From: a bacterium
GTDB lineage: Bacteria; Zhuqueibacterota; Zhuqueibacteria; Residuimicrobiales; Krinioviventaceae
Reading direction: 5' to 3'
DNA: 64,000 nt
Assembly: GCA_029561455.1 (NCBI GenBank)
Contig: JAKQIY010000068.1
Coordinates: forward strand, 186,001-250,000
In this document: positions 27,808 to 37,478 of the stretch, piece after piece
How positions within the stretch are numbered: the first letter of the stretch is position 1
How the letters are laid out: every line of letters starts with the position of its first letter
Translations under genes and position numbers: made by a program
The notes under the pieces: model-generated
Database searches by the model: none
What the model was told of the DNA's origin: nothing
The model's input: only the letters and a program-made list of their open reading frames with translations

Positions 27808-30800
27808 TCATACCTGTACAACTGGTGATTGTTTGTGTGAATGCCGGGCATACATATCCAGGTAAGCATCCAGCAATGAATTTAACATGTATCGTTTATC
27901 CTGGTTAATGAGTTTGCGATTGTTCTCCATAAATAATGTGAGCAGCCGGGGTAAATTATGTATAGCGTAAAATAATGTCGCGGCAACATCCTGTTCGGTA
28001 ATTTTTGTACGCAAGGTGTTAACCTCATGATCGAGTATACCGTCAATATTCTCCGTATCCCGGACAATGGTTATTGCGCCGGAATAGGCGGCCTGCACAG
28101 TAGTGCTGGCAAAACCTGCATCATGCGAGGCAATGGAATAGACGATATTATGCGATTGTATTAATTCGGCGAATTCTGCTTCGCTTAGACTGCGGGGAAT
28201 GAACGAGCAATAGCGGATCACATCCAGCTCTTTTGCCAGGGCAATCATTTTTTCAAAATACTCGCGACCCTGCAGGGGATTTTGACCGATAATGAGGGTA
28301 ACGGTTGTTTGCGGGAATTCCCTGACCAATTGCGGCAACGCTTTGATCAACAAATCCTGCCGGTAAGCTTCACCCATGGCGCGGGATGACAGTATTTTTG
28401 GCGTTTCCTCAATTGTTCGTTTAAATTTATAATGCGAAAGATCTATAAGCGGACGAAAGACAACATATTTTTTGTCCGGTAAATTCTGAAAATGGTTTTG
28501 AAATTGTTTGAATATATTCGGCATACCGTGCAAAAAATAATCGAGGGTATTTATGCAGCGCTGCGCATAGGCCTTGACTAATTGATTGGGGGTAGTAATC
28601 GTTTCTATTGACCAGGGCTGCATTATTGTCGGTATATTGAACAGGTTATTGGCCAGGTAAACAGGGATACAGCTATACATTAGCGAATGTCCATGGACAA
28701 TATCCGGATTTTCCTTATTAATTATTGCTGTCAATTGCTCAGTCAATTTCTGTTCCATGTTTTGTGAGCGCCATTCGGGCAGACAATAATCCCGGTATGG
28801 GTATGAATAGACCGGAATATGCTTGGGGATAATACTGTGTTCAACCGGGTAATAACCAAAGACACATTGTTCAAATCCCAACCGGTCAAGTTCCTCAACC
28901 AAACTTGAAACATGAATGGAATGCGAGCCGCCAATATGACAGATTTTGGGCTTACCATGAGCAAAATGGGTAAAAGCGACCGGTTCTTCAATCACAGCGC
29001 CTGACACTTGGTTATCCTGGGTCATTTTCTGTTCCGCAAGCTGCATTTCGGCATTGATGGTTTTTTGATAGGTTTGCAGCCATATTTCAAGGCAGAGAAA
29101 CCGCCACAGGGACCATTCATTTTTTTGCCCGGCATCCCAGGCGGTAAAGAAATCCCGCAACGGTTTTTCACCGGTCATTTTAGCAACCTCGCCATCAGGT
29201 CTTAGTAACATATCCCGGATAAACTGTTTGTAACTGTTATCGGCCCATACTTTGAACGGGGTTGGAAATCCCTTTTTGTCTTTACGCCAGGTTATTTCCT
29301 TGGGCAGAAATTTTTCTACGGCTTGGCGCATAATATACTTGCTCCAGCCGGGGCCGGATTTTAAATCTTCCGTAATCGAAAAAGCATATTCGATCAGGCG
29401 GTGATCCAGGAGCGGTACCCGCGACTCGATCGAAAAAGCCATCGATAACCGGTCTTCATAGCGTAACAGCGCCGGTAACCGGGAATGAAGCAGTTCTTTA
29501 TACAAAAAGTTATCCAGATAACCCGGGAAAATATCAGGAACACTTGAATGAGCATTCAAGGTAAACAACTGCCGGCAATCGGCCCCAAGCTGAAAAACCT
29601 TTTCCAGTCCATAATTATAATAATAGCCGTTAATATTATTTTTATATAATAGCATTTTATTTTGTAACAGGCAGCTATACAATAAATGCGAAGCGTAAAA
29701 ATCATAACCTGCAAAAAGCTCGTCTCCCCCCTGTCCGTCCAGTACTACTTTAACCTCCCTGGCAGCGCCTTCCATAACATGCCATTGGGGGATGATCCCA
29801 ATCGCCATGGTCGGTTCATCAAGGTACCAGAGCATGGTTTGTATCTTGTTTAATACCTGGTCAGGGGTGATTTTAATTTTATGTGCATTGAGATGAAAGG
29901 TCGTGTTTACCAGGTCGGCGTATTCCGTTTCATTCCATTCATCGCCTTCGGCAAACCAGGAAGTAAAAGTCTTTAAATCCTGAATATCGTTGCTGCTTAA
30001 CCCGGCGACGAGACTGGAATCCAACCCGCCGGAAAGACAAACCCCAACCGGCACGTCGGATCGCAAATGCTTTTTGATGGCATCAGCAAATAGTGTAAAA
30101 AGATGTTCAGCCAGTTGTGTTTCGGTTTTACCGTTATTTTGTTCCCGCAAATCCAGCGCTATCCCGGGTAGATTCCAGTAAACCTGCTGGCGAATGATTT
30201 GGCCGTTTTTAACGATCATATACTGCCCGGGCCGGAAACGATTAATATTGCTAAACATTGTTTCATCGAGGCCATCGACAATACCGGTATTTAAATAGAT
30301 TTGTAAAGAATTTACATTTAAATCAACCGGCAACCCGGACTTTTTACGGTACAGTAATAAACTTTTAATTTCCGATGCAAATGCAAAACGGTCGCCATCG
30401 TTACAGAAATACAAAGGTTTAATGCCGACGCGGTCGCGGCATAATACCAGGTGCTGTTCTTGTTTATCCCAAATCGCCAGTGCCCACATGCCGTTGAAAC
30501 GGGCAAAACAATCGGTTCCCCAGTATTTATATGCTTGTAAAATGACCTCGGTATCGGTGCCGCTGAAAAACCGGGCGCCGAGTTTTTCAAGATCATGCCG
30601 TAATTCCAGGTAATTATATACTTCGCCGTTATAAGTAATATAATAACGCCCATCGCAGATCTGCATGGGCTGGTGGCCTTTGTCACTCAAATCAAGAATC
30701 GACAAACGCAAATGTCCAAGTAATACCGGGCCCAGGTCTACACAGCCACGGTCGTCGGGACCGCGATGCCGCATCAGTTCCAGCATATTATTGACGACCG

Positions 30801-30858
30801 GCATCCAGTAATTTGCGGCGATATAATTCTTTTCTGCTATTCCGGCAATTCCACACAT
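27808..30858 (-). CDS. Fusion of asparagine synthetase (AsnB-like amidotransferase) and GT4 glycosyltransferase
   Basis: A 1016-residue fusion. Residues 1-200 are a class II glutamine amidotransferase with nucleophile Cys2, HRGPDD and YNGEVYNY. Residues 240-610 are the synthetase domain with the PP-loop SGGLDSS at 276-282. After a linker (about 610-640) a GT-B glycosyltransferase follows (HIGGSHSIHVSSLVEEL; DIVHGHSLMY; and a donor-site half near 850-990). In glycan clusters AsnB-like enzymes turn uronic-acid carboxylates into amides. The fusion would couple amidation to transfer. Its start overlaps the previous stop by one base. I see no frameshift, so the fusion looks genuine. Confidence 0.88.
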   Translation of the reverse strand: MCGIAGIAEKNYIAANYWMPVVNNMLELMRHRGPDDRGCVDLGPVLLGHLRLSILDLSDKGHQPMQICDGRYYITYNGEVYNYLELRHDLEKLGARFFSGTDTEVILQAYKYWGTDCFARFNGMWALAIWDKQEQHLVLCRDRVGIKPLYFCNDGDRFAFASEIKSLLLYRKKSGLPVDLNVNSLQIYLNTGIVDGLDETMFSNINRFRPGQYMIVKNGQIIRQQVYWNLPGIALDLREQNNGKTETQLAEHLFTLFADAIKKHLRSDVPVGVCLSGGLDSSLVAGLSSNDIQDLKTFTSWFAEGDEWNETEYADLVNTTFHLNAHKIKITPDQVLNKIQTMLWYLDEPTMAIGIIPQWHVMEGAAREVKVVLDGQGGDELFAGYDFYASHLLYSCLLQNKMLLYKNNINGYYYNYGLEKVFQLGADCRQLFTLNAHSSVPDIFPGYLDNFLYKELLHSRLPALLRYEDRLSMAFSIESRVPLLDHRLIEYAFSITEDLKSGPGWSKYIMRQAVEKFLPKEITWRKDKKGFPTPFKVWADNSYKQFIRDMLLRPDGEVAKMTGEKPLRDFFTAWDAGQKNEWSLWRFLCLEIWLQTYQKTINAEMQLAEQKMTQDNQVSGAVIEEPVAFTHFAHGKPKICHIGGSHSIHVSSLVEELDRLGFEQCVFGYYPVEHSIIPKHIPVYSYPYRDYCLPEWRSQNMEQKLTEQLTAIINKENPDIVHGHSLMYSCIPVYLANNLFNIPTIMQPWSIETITTPNQLVKAYAQRCINTLDYFLHGMPNIFKQFQNHFQNLPDKKYVVFRPLIDLSHYKFKRTIEETPKILSSRAMGEAYRQDLLIKALPQLVREFPQTTVTLIIGQNPLQGREYFEKMIALAKELDVIRYCSFIPRSLSEAEFAELIQSHNIVYSIASHDAGFASTTVQAAYSGAITIVRDTENIDGILDHEVNTLRTKITEQDVAATLFYAIHNLPRLLTLFMENNRKLINQDKRYMLNSLLDAYLDMYARHSHKQSPVVQV

Positions 30859-33800
30859 CAGGACAATACCTCCTGGGCGAGCCGGGTTTTTACCGGATTT
30901 ACTGGTTTGTGGGCATTGAGGTAATCCAGTGTATGTAATAATCCGTTAAAAATGCAGGCTTGCTGCCGGATAAAATGCGCAAAGCGATTGACCTGAACGT
31001 TTCCATTGTGGATAGAGAAATGAGACACAAAACTACCGGAATTTGTTATTAAATGGTCAAAAGCCCAGGTAAGTAACCGTAACAATATATTTTCTGCCGG
31101 CTTGTAAAGAACAGCATTTTCCGCAAGTAAAATAATGATCATTCCTAAAGTCAGGGTATCAACACCGGTTTTTTGTGCACCCGGTTCCTGGGGTAAAAGA
31201 TTATTTGTAAAACATGTTTTAGAATAATGATCCATCATTAACGTTATTTGACGATCAAGCTCGGGTTTTTTTAATAGCCGGCTGATTCGCGTTAAAGCCA
31301 GCAAATGGTAAACATGATCCAGATGCTGACAAGATGCAGTAATTCCCTGTTTTTTAACAGAATTGGTGTACTTTGTTATAAATCCTTCCGGAGAAATTTC
31401 GTCGGTACTTGTTTGCAGTATCGTATTGGCCAGATCAATCCACTCCTGATTATTCACTTCCATGCCCAACCGTAAAAGAAATTCAGCAGCAAACAAGTTG
31501 GCACTATGAGTAAACAAATAATCGATGGGGCTAAAACTCAATGCTATTTTATCCTGATCACTCTCCCGGTTCAGGGAACTGGCATAAAATTCCGCAATCC
31601 GGCAGCAATCGTTGAGTATTTCTTGGTCATTTATGTTTTTAAAATAATTCCACAAGCCATCGCCAACAAAATAGGTAGTAATTGCATCCGGGACACCGGC
31701 CGGCAGCAGGTTATAGTTGTCCCGCAAATAAGGGAACCCCCAGCCCAAGCCGGTAAAATCTTTATTAACGCCTTGCAGCAAGGTTTCATAACAATATTGT
31801 TTCCGATTGGTTAAATTTAAATCATCCAGTTCAAAGGGGAGCAGACAAAATGCGGTTAAAAAGTGGCCGAACGAATCGGGATAAATATGTTGTTGAATCT
31901 CCAACTCTGTGCGGCATTGCATTGGCTCACTGAATTGCCGGGTTTTATACGATTCGCGATTGACTTTTTGCCCGGCAGTGGTATCAAGTTGTAACATTTT
32001 TGAATCAATATCGCCGGGATCATAACCGACAGTGCCATGTAATTTTAACCATTTATATAACTGGATAATCGCCTTGGATAAATGAATGATAAGGTTAGGA
32101 TCATCAAGGGCCAGTGGCGGGCTGTCTAGCAATGGAATATTTTGAACATAATCGGACGCTGATTCCATCTTGTCGTTTACACCGACCAGCTTTCCGGCAA
32201 TGACAAGCAAACCCGGTTGGGTATCGGTTTTTTCTTCATATTCACCGGCAATATTGGCAAGGGTATTTTTTATCACTTTACCGGTATAGCGGTAAATTTC
32301 CTCGCTGGGATTTTTATAAGTAAGCAACTGGTTTTTAGCGTCTTGAACGTCCTGTTCTGTAGCGGCTTGTGATTTTAAAAATTCGTTTATACTATCCGGT
32401 TGTCCATAACTTTTTATAATGAAATTGGTAAACTTGCCGGCAGTAAGCAGGGTCTCAAGCGATGAGTGGGAAAAGTAAAACAAATGATTGGGCAGATCGA
32501 GGATACTTTGCACACTATCGGCCGGGCAATACCGGCCCAATAACTGATAACGTAATGCTCCAGCATTGGGAACAGAAAAAAAGATAATTCCGTCGTCTGT
32601 CAATATCCGTTTTACCTCGGTAATAAAAGCTACCGGATCAGCCTGATGTTCCAGCACCTGGTGAAAAATAATAATGTCAAAAGAATTATCCGGAAACCTG
32701 AAATCATATACAGCGCCGCACTTTAAATCGAGACCGTAATTTTCCCGGCCATAGCGCAGTAATCCCTCATTTAAATCGATGCCTGTGCATTCATAACCCA
32801 TAGTCTTGAACTGCTGCAGAAATAATCCATCAAAACAACCAATATCCAAAACTTTTCCTTTGCCGGTCAGGGTTACAGTTTCCTGTAATACTTTAAAATA
32901 ATGGCAATAATTAAATTCATTTTGTTTGTGATTGGCAATTATCGCTTGCTGCAGGTCATTATTCCAGCGCTTTTTCTTTTCCTCTTCAGAATACCAGTTA
33001 CGCAAAAATTGGTCATCTGGACGGGGATGTACAAATAAAGTGTTGCATGCCGGACAATTGTGAACTTTAAAGCCATTTTGTTCGATTGTCAGATCGCACC
33101 CCGTGTGCCCGCATATCGGGCAATCGGCCATGAGTGGTAATTTTGTGGCAAGTGGAGGTTTTACGCGAGCAGCGATGACTGTTCGATACAGGTCTTCAAG
33201 CCGGGATATTTCATGTTCATAGGTGAAAACATATTTGCTAAAATCGGTTTTTTTAGCAATTTCAAGTAAGTCCGGAATGGCCAGGATAATTTCACTTCCT
33301 GTAGTAAAAGTTTTACCTACAGGATATTTATTGAAAAAATCGATATACGATAGTAAAGGTGAAGTAAAAACCGGTAGTCCGGCGGCAAGATATTCAAACA
33401 ATTTATTGGCAATAGTCGAGTCCAGGAATCGTTTGTTACCTTTTTCCAGGTTGAATGGTATAATGCCGATATCATATTGAGTCATTTGTTCCATAATCTG
33501 CTTTGGCGAGCAGGGTTGATAATAATGGATATTGGCAGTTTGTGCAAAGAAATCGGCCAGTTCCTGACTGTAAAAAGTGGGATAAATATGAATATGGATG
33601 TTGCCTTGCGCCAGTTGCCGAAACAATTCAATAAAATTACGATGTGTATTGCCGCCGATACCGCCTTCATAAACAATATGAACCTGGCCGTCGCGGGTGG
33701 AAAGTTTGGGTAATTTTACATCCGGCAAATCGGCTTGTGACGTATAATTGTAAAGCACAATCGAGGGGCCATCGCTGCCATATAACTGCTGCGCTTCCTG

Positions 33801-34628
33801 TAATTGATAAGGAGTGGTATATACCCGTCCGGCGACGCCACGGTTGGCAACACCCTCAAAATAGGTAAGATTGGCGTCGCCACTAGCCCGTAATGAAATG
33901 AGATCATGAGTATCGTGAATAACTGGTGCTTTACCGGCCAGAGCAGCAACAGTCAGAATATCGGGTTCATTATGACAATGGACTAGATCGTACTGGCCGG
34001 AAATATCCCACAATTGCTTGTGAGTGGTTAACTGAATGCACGCGGTATAAACATTATCATCCAGACCGGGATACATTTGACTCAGCCGGGCGCGGGTCCA
34101 GGCCAGGGTTACAGAATGGCCACGTGTCCGTAACGCCGCGGCCATTTTATAATTACGGATACAAGGCGCTTCCTGGACAAAAAGTATATTAAATTTATCT
34201 CTTTCCCCGGATTGAGAAACGGCCGGTGGAAGTTTTTCATTGCTTTGTTCAATACTATGTAGCAGTTCCACAGCCCGTGAATTCTGTGGCTGCAAGGTAC
34301 AACACTTTTGAGCATACAACCGGGCATTATCATGATCTCCCGATTTACGAAAAACTTTGGCCAAATTCATTGCCGCATCAAAATATTGCGGGTCATTTTG
34401 CAATGCATGCTGCAAATGCGTTTTTGCCAGTTCAAGTTTATTTTGGGCATAATAAATAACACCAAGATTATTATGGATGACTGCATCATCAGGTTTTAAG
34501 AGCAGCGCTTTATTTAACAGCGCTACCGCATCATCTGTACGATTTGATTGCACTGCTTGCTGAACCTGTAACATGATTTGTTCATAACTGGCTTGCCCCG
34601 TGTTTTCTGTTTTGTTTTTATGCGCCAT
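30858..34628 (-). CDS. Giant multidomain protein: TPR, GT4, zinc-ribbon methyltransferase, helical toroid
   Basis: A 1256-residue protein. Residues about 15-125 are TPR repeats. Residues about 145-480 are a GT-B glycosyltransferase (FNILFVQEAP; HDTHDLISL; NKLFEYLAAGLPVF). Residues about 505-540 contain a CPICG...CPAC zinc ribbon. Residues about 540-770 are a class I methyltransferase (VLDIGCFDGLFLQQF; HQVLEHQADP). Residues about 860-1245 are helical with repeated hydrophobic pairs and motifs such as GWGFPYLRDNYN and RFAHFIRQQA, resembling an alpha/alpha toroid. It could bind the acceptor, transfer a sugar and methylate it. The C-terminal role is unknown. Confidence 0.85.
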   Translation of the reverse strand: MAHKNKTENTGQASYEQIMLQVQQAVQSNRTDDAVALLNKALLLKPDDAVIHNNLGVIYYAQNKLELAKTHLQHALQNDPQYFDAAMNLAKVFRKSGDHDNARLYAQKCCTLQPQNSRAVELLHSIEQSNEKLPPAVSQSGERDKFNILFVQEAPCIRNYKMAAALRTRGHSVTLAWTRARLSQMYPGLDDNVYTACIQLTTHKQLWDISGQYDLVHCHNEPDILTVAALAGKAPVIHDTHDLISLRASGDANLTYFEGVANRGVAGRVYTTPYQLQEAQQLYGSDGPSIVLYNYTSQADLPDVKLPKLSTRDGQVHIVYEGGIGGNTHRNFIELFRQLAQGNIHIHIYPTFYSQELADFFAQTANIHYYQPCSPKQIMEQMTQYDIGIIPFNLEKGNKRFLDSTIANKLFEYLAAGLPVFTSPLLSYIDFFNKYPVGKTFTTGSEIILAIPDLLEIAKKTDFSKYVFTYEHEISRLEDLYRTVIAARVKPPLATKLPLMADCPICGHTGCDLTIEQNGFKVHNCPACNTLFVHPRPDDQFLRNWYSEEEKKKRWNNDLQQAIIANHKQNEFNYCHYFKVLQETVTLTGKGKVLDIGCFDGLFLQQFKTMGYECTGIDLNEGLLRYGRENYGLDLKCGAVYDFRFPDNSFDIIIFHQVLEHQADPVAFITEVKRILTDDGIIFFSVPNAGALRYQLLGRYCPADSVQSILDLPNHLFYFSHSSLETLLTAGKFTNFIIKSYGQPDSINEFLKSQAATEQDVQDAKNQLLTYKNPSEEIYRYTGKVIKNTLANIAGEYEEKTDTQPGLLVIAGKLVGVNDKMESASDYVQNIPLLDSPPLALDDPNLIIHLSKAIIQLYKWLKLHGTVGYDPGDIDSKMLQLDTTAGQKVNRESYKTRQFSEPMQCRTELEIQQHIYPDSFGHFLTAFCLLPFELDDLNLTNRKQYCYETLLQGVNKDFTGLGWGFPYLRDNYNLLPAGVPDAITTYFVGDGLWNYFKNINDQEILNDCCRIAEFYASSLNRESDQDKIALSFSPIDYLFTHSANLFAAEFLLRLGMEVNNQEWIDLANTILQTSTDEISPEGFITKYTNSVKKQGITASCQHLDHVYHLLALTRISRLLKKPELDRQITLMMDHYSKTCFTNNLLPQEPGAQKTGVDTLTLGMIIILLAENAVLYKPAENILLRLLTWAFDHLITNSGSFVSHFSIHNGNVQVNRFAHFIRQQACIFNGLLHTLDYLNAHKPVNPVKTRLAQEVLS

Positions 34629-34684
34629 CCTGTGCTTTCCCTGTTAGCCCGTCCATGAGCCGGAATTTTTATTACCAGTCCTTT

Positions 34685-35749
34685 TTAATCATTTATCTGT
34701 AAACTCATTGGTTGATTTCCACCCTGGTTTTGAGCAGGTTGAACTGTTGCCGCTAATAAATCCTGTAATTTTCTAACCAGGTCGCTATCTCCCATATCGC
34801 TAAAATAATCGACAAGAAATTGACAAACACGCCGGAATTCATTTTGCATTGGATCAGTATTCTCAAAAGGGGTGGTTCTAACCATTTCAACCCATTCCCG
34901 GTATGCGCTTGCCGCAGATTCACGGTTCTTTTTAGCTTCATAGGCTTTGCCTAAAAACAATAATGTGTCGGTCAGCAGGGGATCCAGTTTATAGGCTTTG
35001 GCCAGTAAGGGTATGGCCTGGTTGAAAAGATTTAATTTATAACAACAAAAACCGAGTTCAAAATAGGCGCGGGAATTAGAATCATCCAGAGATATAACCT
35101 TGCGGAAATTACCGATGGCATTCTCCCACTCCTTTTGTAATTTATGCACCTCACCCAGGGCAAAATATAATTGTTTTTGATCGGAATGAGAGACCAACGC
35201 AATTTTTAACGCCTGAATAGCCTGCTGATTTTTACCTGATTGCAAATATAACTCGGCCAGGTTGATCGCAGCATTTAAGGATTTGGGATTGATCTTGAGA
35301 CACGAATCATAAAATATTGTTGCATCATTATAATTATTCAGCGCCAGGCAGCAATCGCCCATTAATTCAAATGTCTCGGCATCATGCCCGGTAAGTAATA
35401 TATATTCTTTAAAAAAAGGCAGTGCCTTGTTGAAATAACCCTGTTTTTTATATAATAAACCCAGATTAAAAAAACCTTCAGCAGGCGTCGGTTCATTCTT
35501 GACGGCTTGCAAAAACATATCCTCGGCTTTTTCATCATTGTTCTTCAGCATCCACAAAACACCCATCTGGCAAAGGATGTCGCTTTTAACGCCGCTTCCA
35601 TTGAGTAATAATTGCTCAAGAACCGCCAGGGCTTCATCAAGCCGGTTCGCTTTGATATGATCCAATACCGGCTGCATATATGAATCCTGCGCTATATTAC
35701 CCGCAGTATTACTTTTCATCTTTATTCGCATTGCATTGTCTTTACTCAT
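34685..35749 (-). CDS. TPR protein of the flagellar glycan island
   Basis: A 354-residue soluble protein made almost wholly of TPR units from about residue 25 to 290 (for example AEGFFNLGLLYKKQGYFNKAL and AYFELGFCCYKLNLFNQAI, cited as pattern only), with a less regular C terminus. No catalytic domain is seen. It lies 24 bases after csrA and 56 bases before the giant TPR-glycosyltransferase. It may help deliver the glycosylation acceptor or a late flagellar substrate, but nothing in the sequence proves this. Confidence 0.85.
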   Translation of the reverse strand: MSKDNAMRIKMKSNTAGNIAQDSYMQPVLDHIKANRLDEALAVLEQLLLNGSGVKSDILCQMGVLWMLKNNDEKAEDMFLQAVKNEPTPAEGFFNLGLLYKKQGYFNKALPFFKEYILLTGHDAETFELMGDCCLALNNYNDATIFYDSCLKINPKSLNAAINLAELYLQSGKNQQAIQALKIALVSHSDQKQLYFALGEVHKLQKEWENAIGNFRKVISLDDSNSRAYFELGFCCYKLNLFNQAIPLLAKAYKLDPLLTDTLLFLGKAYEAKKNRESAASAYREWVEMVRTTPFENTDPMQNEFRRVCQFLVDYFSDMGDSDLVRKLQDLLAATVQPAQNQGGNQPMSLQIND

Positions 35750-35773
35750 TTTATTATCCTTTGTAGAGTCCGG

Positions 35774-36019
35774 TCATTGTTTTTTCCCGTGTTGTTGCAG
35801 AGACAATGCCAGCGATGAATAATCCGCTTTCATACTTTCGCTTGCCGCGATCCGGTTCTGCTCCTGAACTTTGATATAAATTTCTTCCCGGTGAACCGGT
35901 ATATGTTTTGGAGCCTGAATACCGAGACGGATACTTTTTCCATGTATCTCCAGGATTGAAATTCGGATATCATTACCAATGGCAATCCCCTCCCCACGCT
36001 TCCTCGTCAAAATCAACAT
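35774..36019 (-). CDS. csrA: Carbon storage/translational regulator CsrA
   Basis: An 81-residue RNA-binding homodimer, beginning [18 protein letters not shown], with [19 protein letters not shown]. The strand 1 and strand 5 RNA-contact residues (LTRK and VHREE) are intact. The C-terminal 25 residues are longer than in Escherichia coli. It sits 29 bases after fliW, its antagonist, as in many non-enteric flagellated bacteria. The target expected from this pairing is the fliC leader, which carries four GGA motifs. The ATG follows AAGGAAAGC. Confidence 0.97.
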   Translation of the reverse strand: MLILTRKRGEGIAIGNDIRISILEIHGKSIRLGIQAPKHIPVHREEIYIKVQEQNRIAASESMKADYSSLALSLQQHGKKQ

Positions 36020-36048
36020 ATTTTGCTTTCCTTAGCATTAAGAGTTAA

Positions 36049-36510
36049 CTAATTTTGGCTTCCTGCCAACATTGGTTGTTTTAACGAATACTCACTTTCA
36101 CTTAATATTATTTGTTTACCTAAATTACGATTTTCATTAATAATAATCGGGCCCCGCAGGTTGGTGGTTACCTGGTGCACTTCCCTGCCAACAGTAACTA
36201 TTGAATAAACCTTGCCGGTTTTGGCACTATCCAGACCTATACTTTGCAATTCACCATTATTACTGGCAACCTGATAATCGGGCATTACCAGGTATGGATC
36301 GATTATGGGTAAAAATATCGAGGCATCGGTTATACAGATCAACCATTGGAATGGTTCATAACCTTCTTTATTATAAATGATAAACTTGGATTTATCTTCA
36401 AAACCAATAATCCCTTCGGGAAACAAGATAATCTCCTGTTCACTGTAGGGTATATCACCAAAGACCAGAGTCTTTACAATCTTCTGTTCTAAAACGGTCG
36501 TATCGGACAT
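36049..36510 (-). CDS. fliW: Flagellar assembly factor FliW
   Basis: A 153-residue protein with the FliW signature: FGDIPYSEQEIILFPEGIIGFEDKSKF, and near the end LRGPIIINENRNLGKQIIL. FliW binds either flagellin or CsrA. While flagellin accumulates in the cytoplasm FliW is held by it and CsrA represses flagellin translation; export frees FliW to inhibit CsrA. Length is normal, and csrA follows after 29 bases. The gene is placed between flgL and csrA in a run starting at flgN. Confidence 0.95.
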   Translation of the reverse strand: MSDTTVLEQKIVKTLVFGDIPYSEQEIILFPEGIIGFEDKSKFIIYNKEGYEPFQWLICITDASIFLPIIDPYLVMPDYQVASNNGELQSIGLDSAKTGKVYSIVTVGREVHQVTTNLRGPIIINENRNLGKQIILSESEYSLKQPMLAGSQN

Positions 36511-36553
36511 GTATTATGATTCTCCATTCACCTGTTATACAGTTATCTTTGGG

Positions 36554-37450
36554 CTAGGCAAGATAATCCAGTATGCTGTTTTGCAATATTTTGGCACCAT
36601 ATTGTAAATTTGCCTGGTATATTGTTTCAATGGATTGATAATTGATTGCAGCTGTGGCAACATCAGCGTCTTCGATTGAAGAACGTAACGCTTCAGTTTG
36701 CAACTTGAAATCGGCAAGCGTTTGTTCAACATTGGTAACATGCTCATAACGCAAACCGGCAATTCCGGAATACCTGGTAATTTGCGTTGCTGCATCCTGC
36801 AATTGCATATAGGCGGCCTGAATTTGTTCCCGATCATTATTTTCCAGACTGTTGCGCAGGTCTACCAAAGTATCAAATATATTTGTACCTTCGATAAAGA
36901 CATCCCGGCCGGATAGATTAACCTGCACCTGGTCGCCTTTTAACAATTCCCGGATATGGGCGTTATCAATAGCATCTTCATTGGTCATTACAATGGTATT
37001 GTCATCCTGTTTTTCAAATGGCGCTTCTTTGACGACGGTGCCGCCAAAAATATATTTATTACCGTATTGCCGGTTGGATTCGGCTAAAACACGGTCTAGG
37101 ATATAATCAACTTGGTCGGCAAGCAATTTCCGCGCTTCTTCTCCGGTAGTATCTGAGGAGCCCCGCAAGCCTATGGTCAAAGCCTGTTGCACATTTTCAC
37201 TGACGGCGCTTAGGGAGGCTTCAGTTGCGGCTAAAAATGATTTGGCGTCATCAATATTTTTTTGATAATATTCAGATTGCGCCAGCACTTTATTCAATTG
37301 AATAACCCGTGCTGCGCCGGCCGGATCATCGGATGGTTTTTCAAGTTGTTTGCCCGAAGTTAATTGATTAAAATATTTTTGTCGTTGTGTTTTAACCTTG
37401 TTCAAATTTATCAACAACTGGCTGCTTTCTACATCGTGGGTAATTCTCAT
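36554..37450 (-). CDS. flgL: Flagellar hook-filament junction protein FlgL (HAP3)
   Basis: A 298-residue flagellin-like protein. The N terminus MRITHDVESSQLLINLNKVKTQRQKYFNQLTSGKQLEKPSDDPAGAARV, cited by its key SGKQLEKPSDDP, and the C-terminal ADVATAAINYQSIETIYQANLQ helix are the D0/D1 parts of FlgL. The IEDADVA segment corresponds to the flagellin-family C-terminal coil. It joins the hook to the filament together with FlgK. It follows flgK after 28 bases and is followed by fliW. Confidence 0.94.
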   Translation of the reverse strand: MRITHDVESSQLLINLNKVKTQRQKYFNQLTSGKQLEKPSDDPAGAARVIQLNKVLAQSEYYQKNIDDAKSFLAATEASLSAVSENVQQALTIGLRGSSDTTGEEARKLLADQVDYILDRVLAESNRQYGNKYIFGGTVVKEAPFEKQDDNTIVMTNEDAIDNAHIRELLKGDQVQVNLSGRDVFIEGTNIFDTLVDLRNSLENNDREQIQAAYMQLQDAATQITRYSGIAGLRYEHVTNVEQTLADFKLQTEALRSSIEDADVATAAINYQSIETIYQANLQYGAKILQNSILDYLA

Positions 37451-37478
37451 ACTCGTTCCTGGTTTTTATTTAATACTA

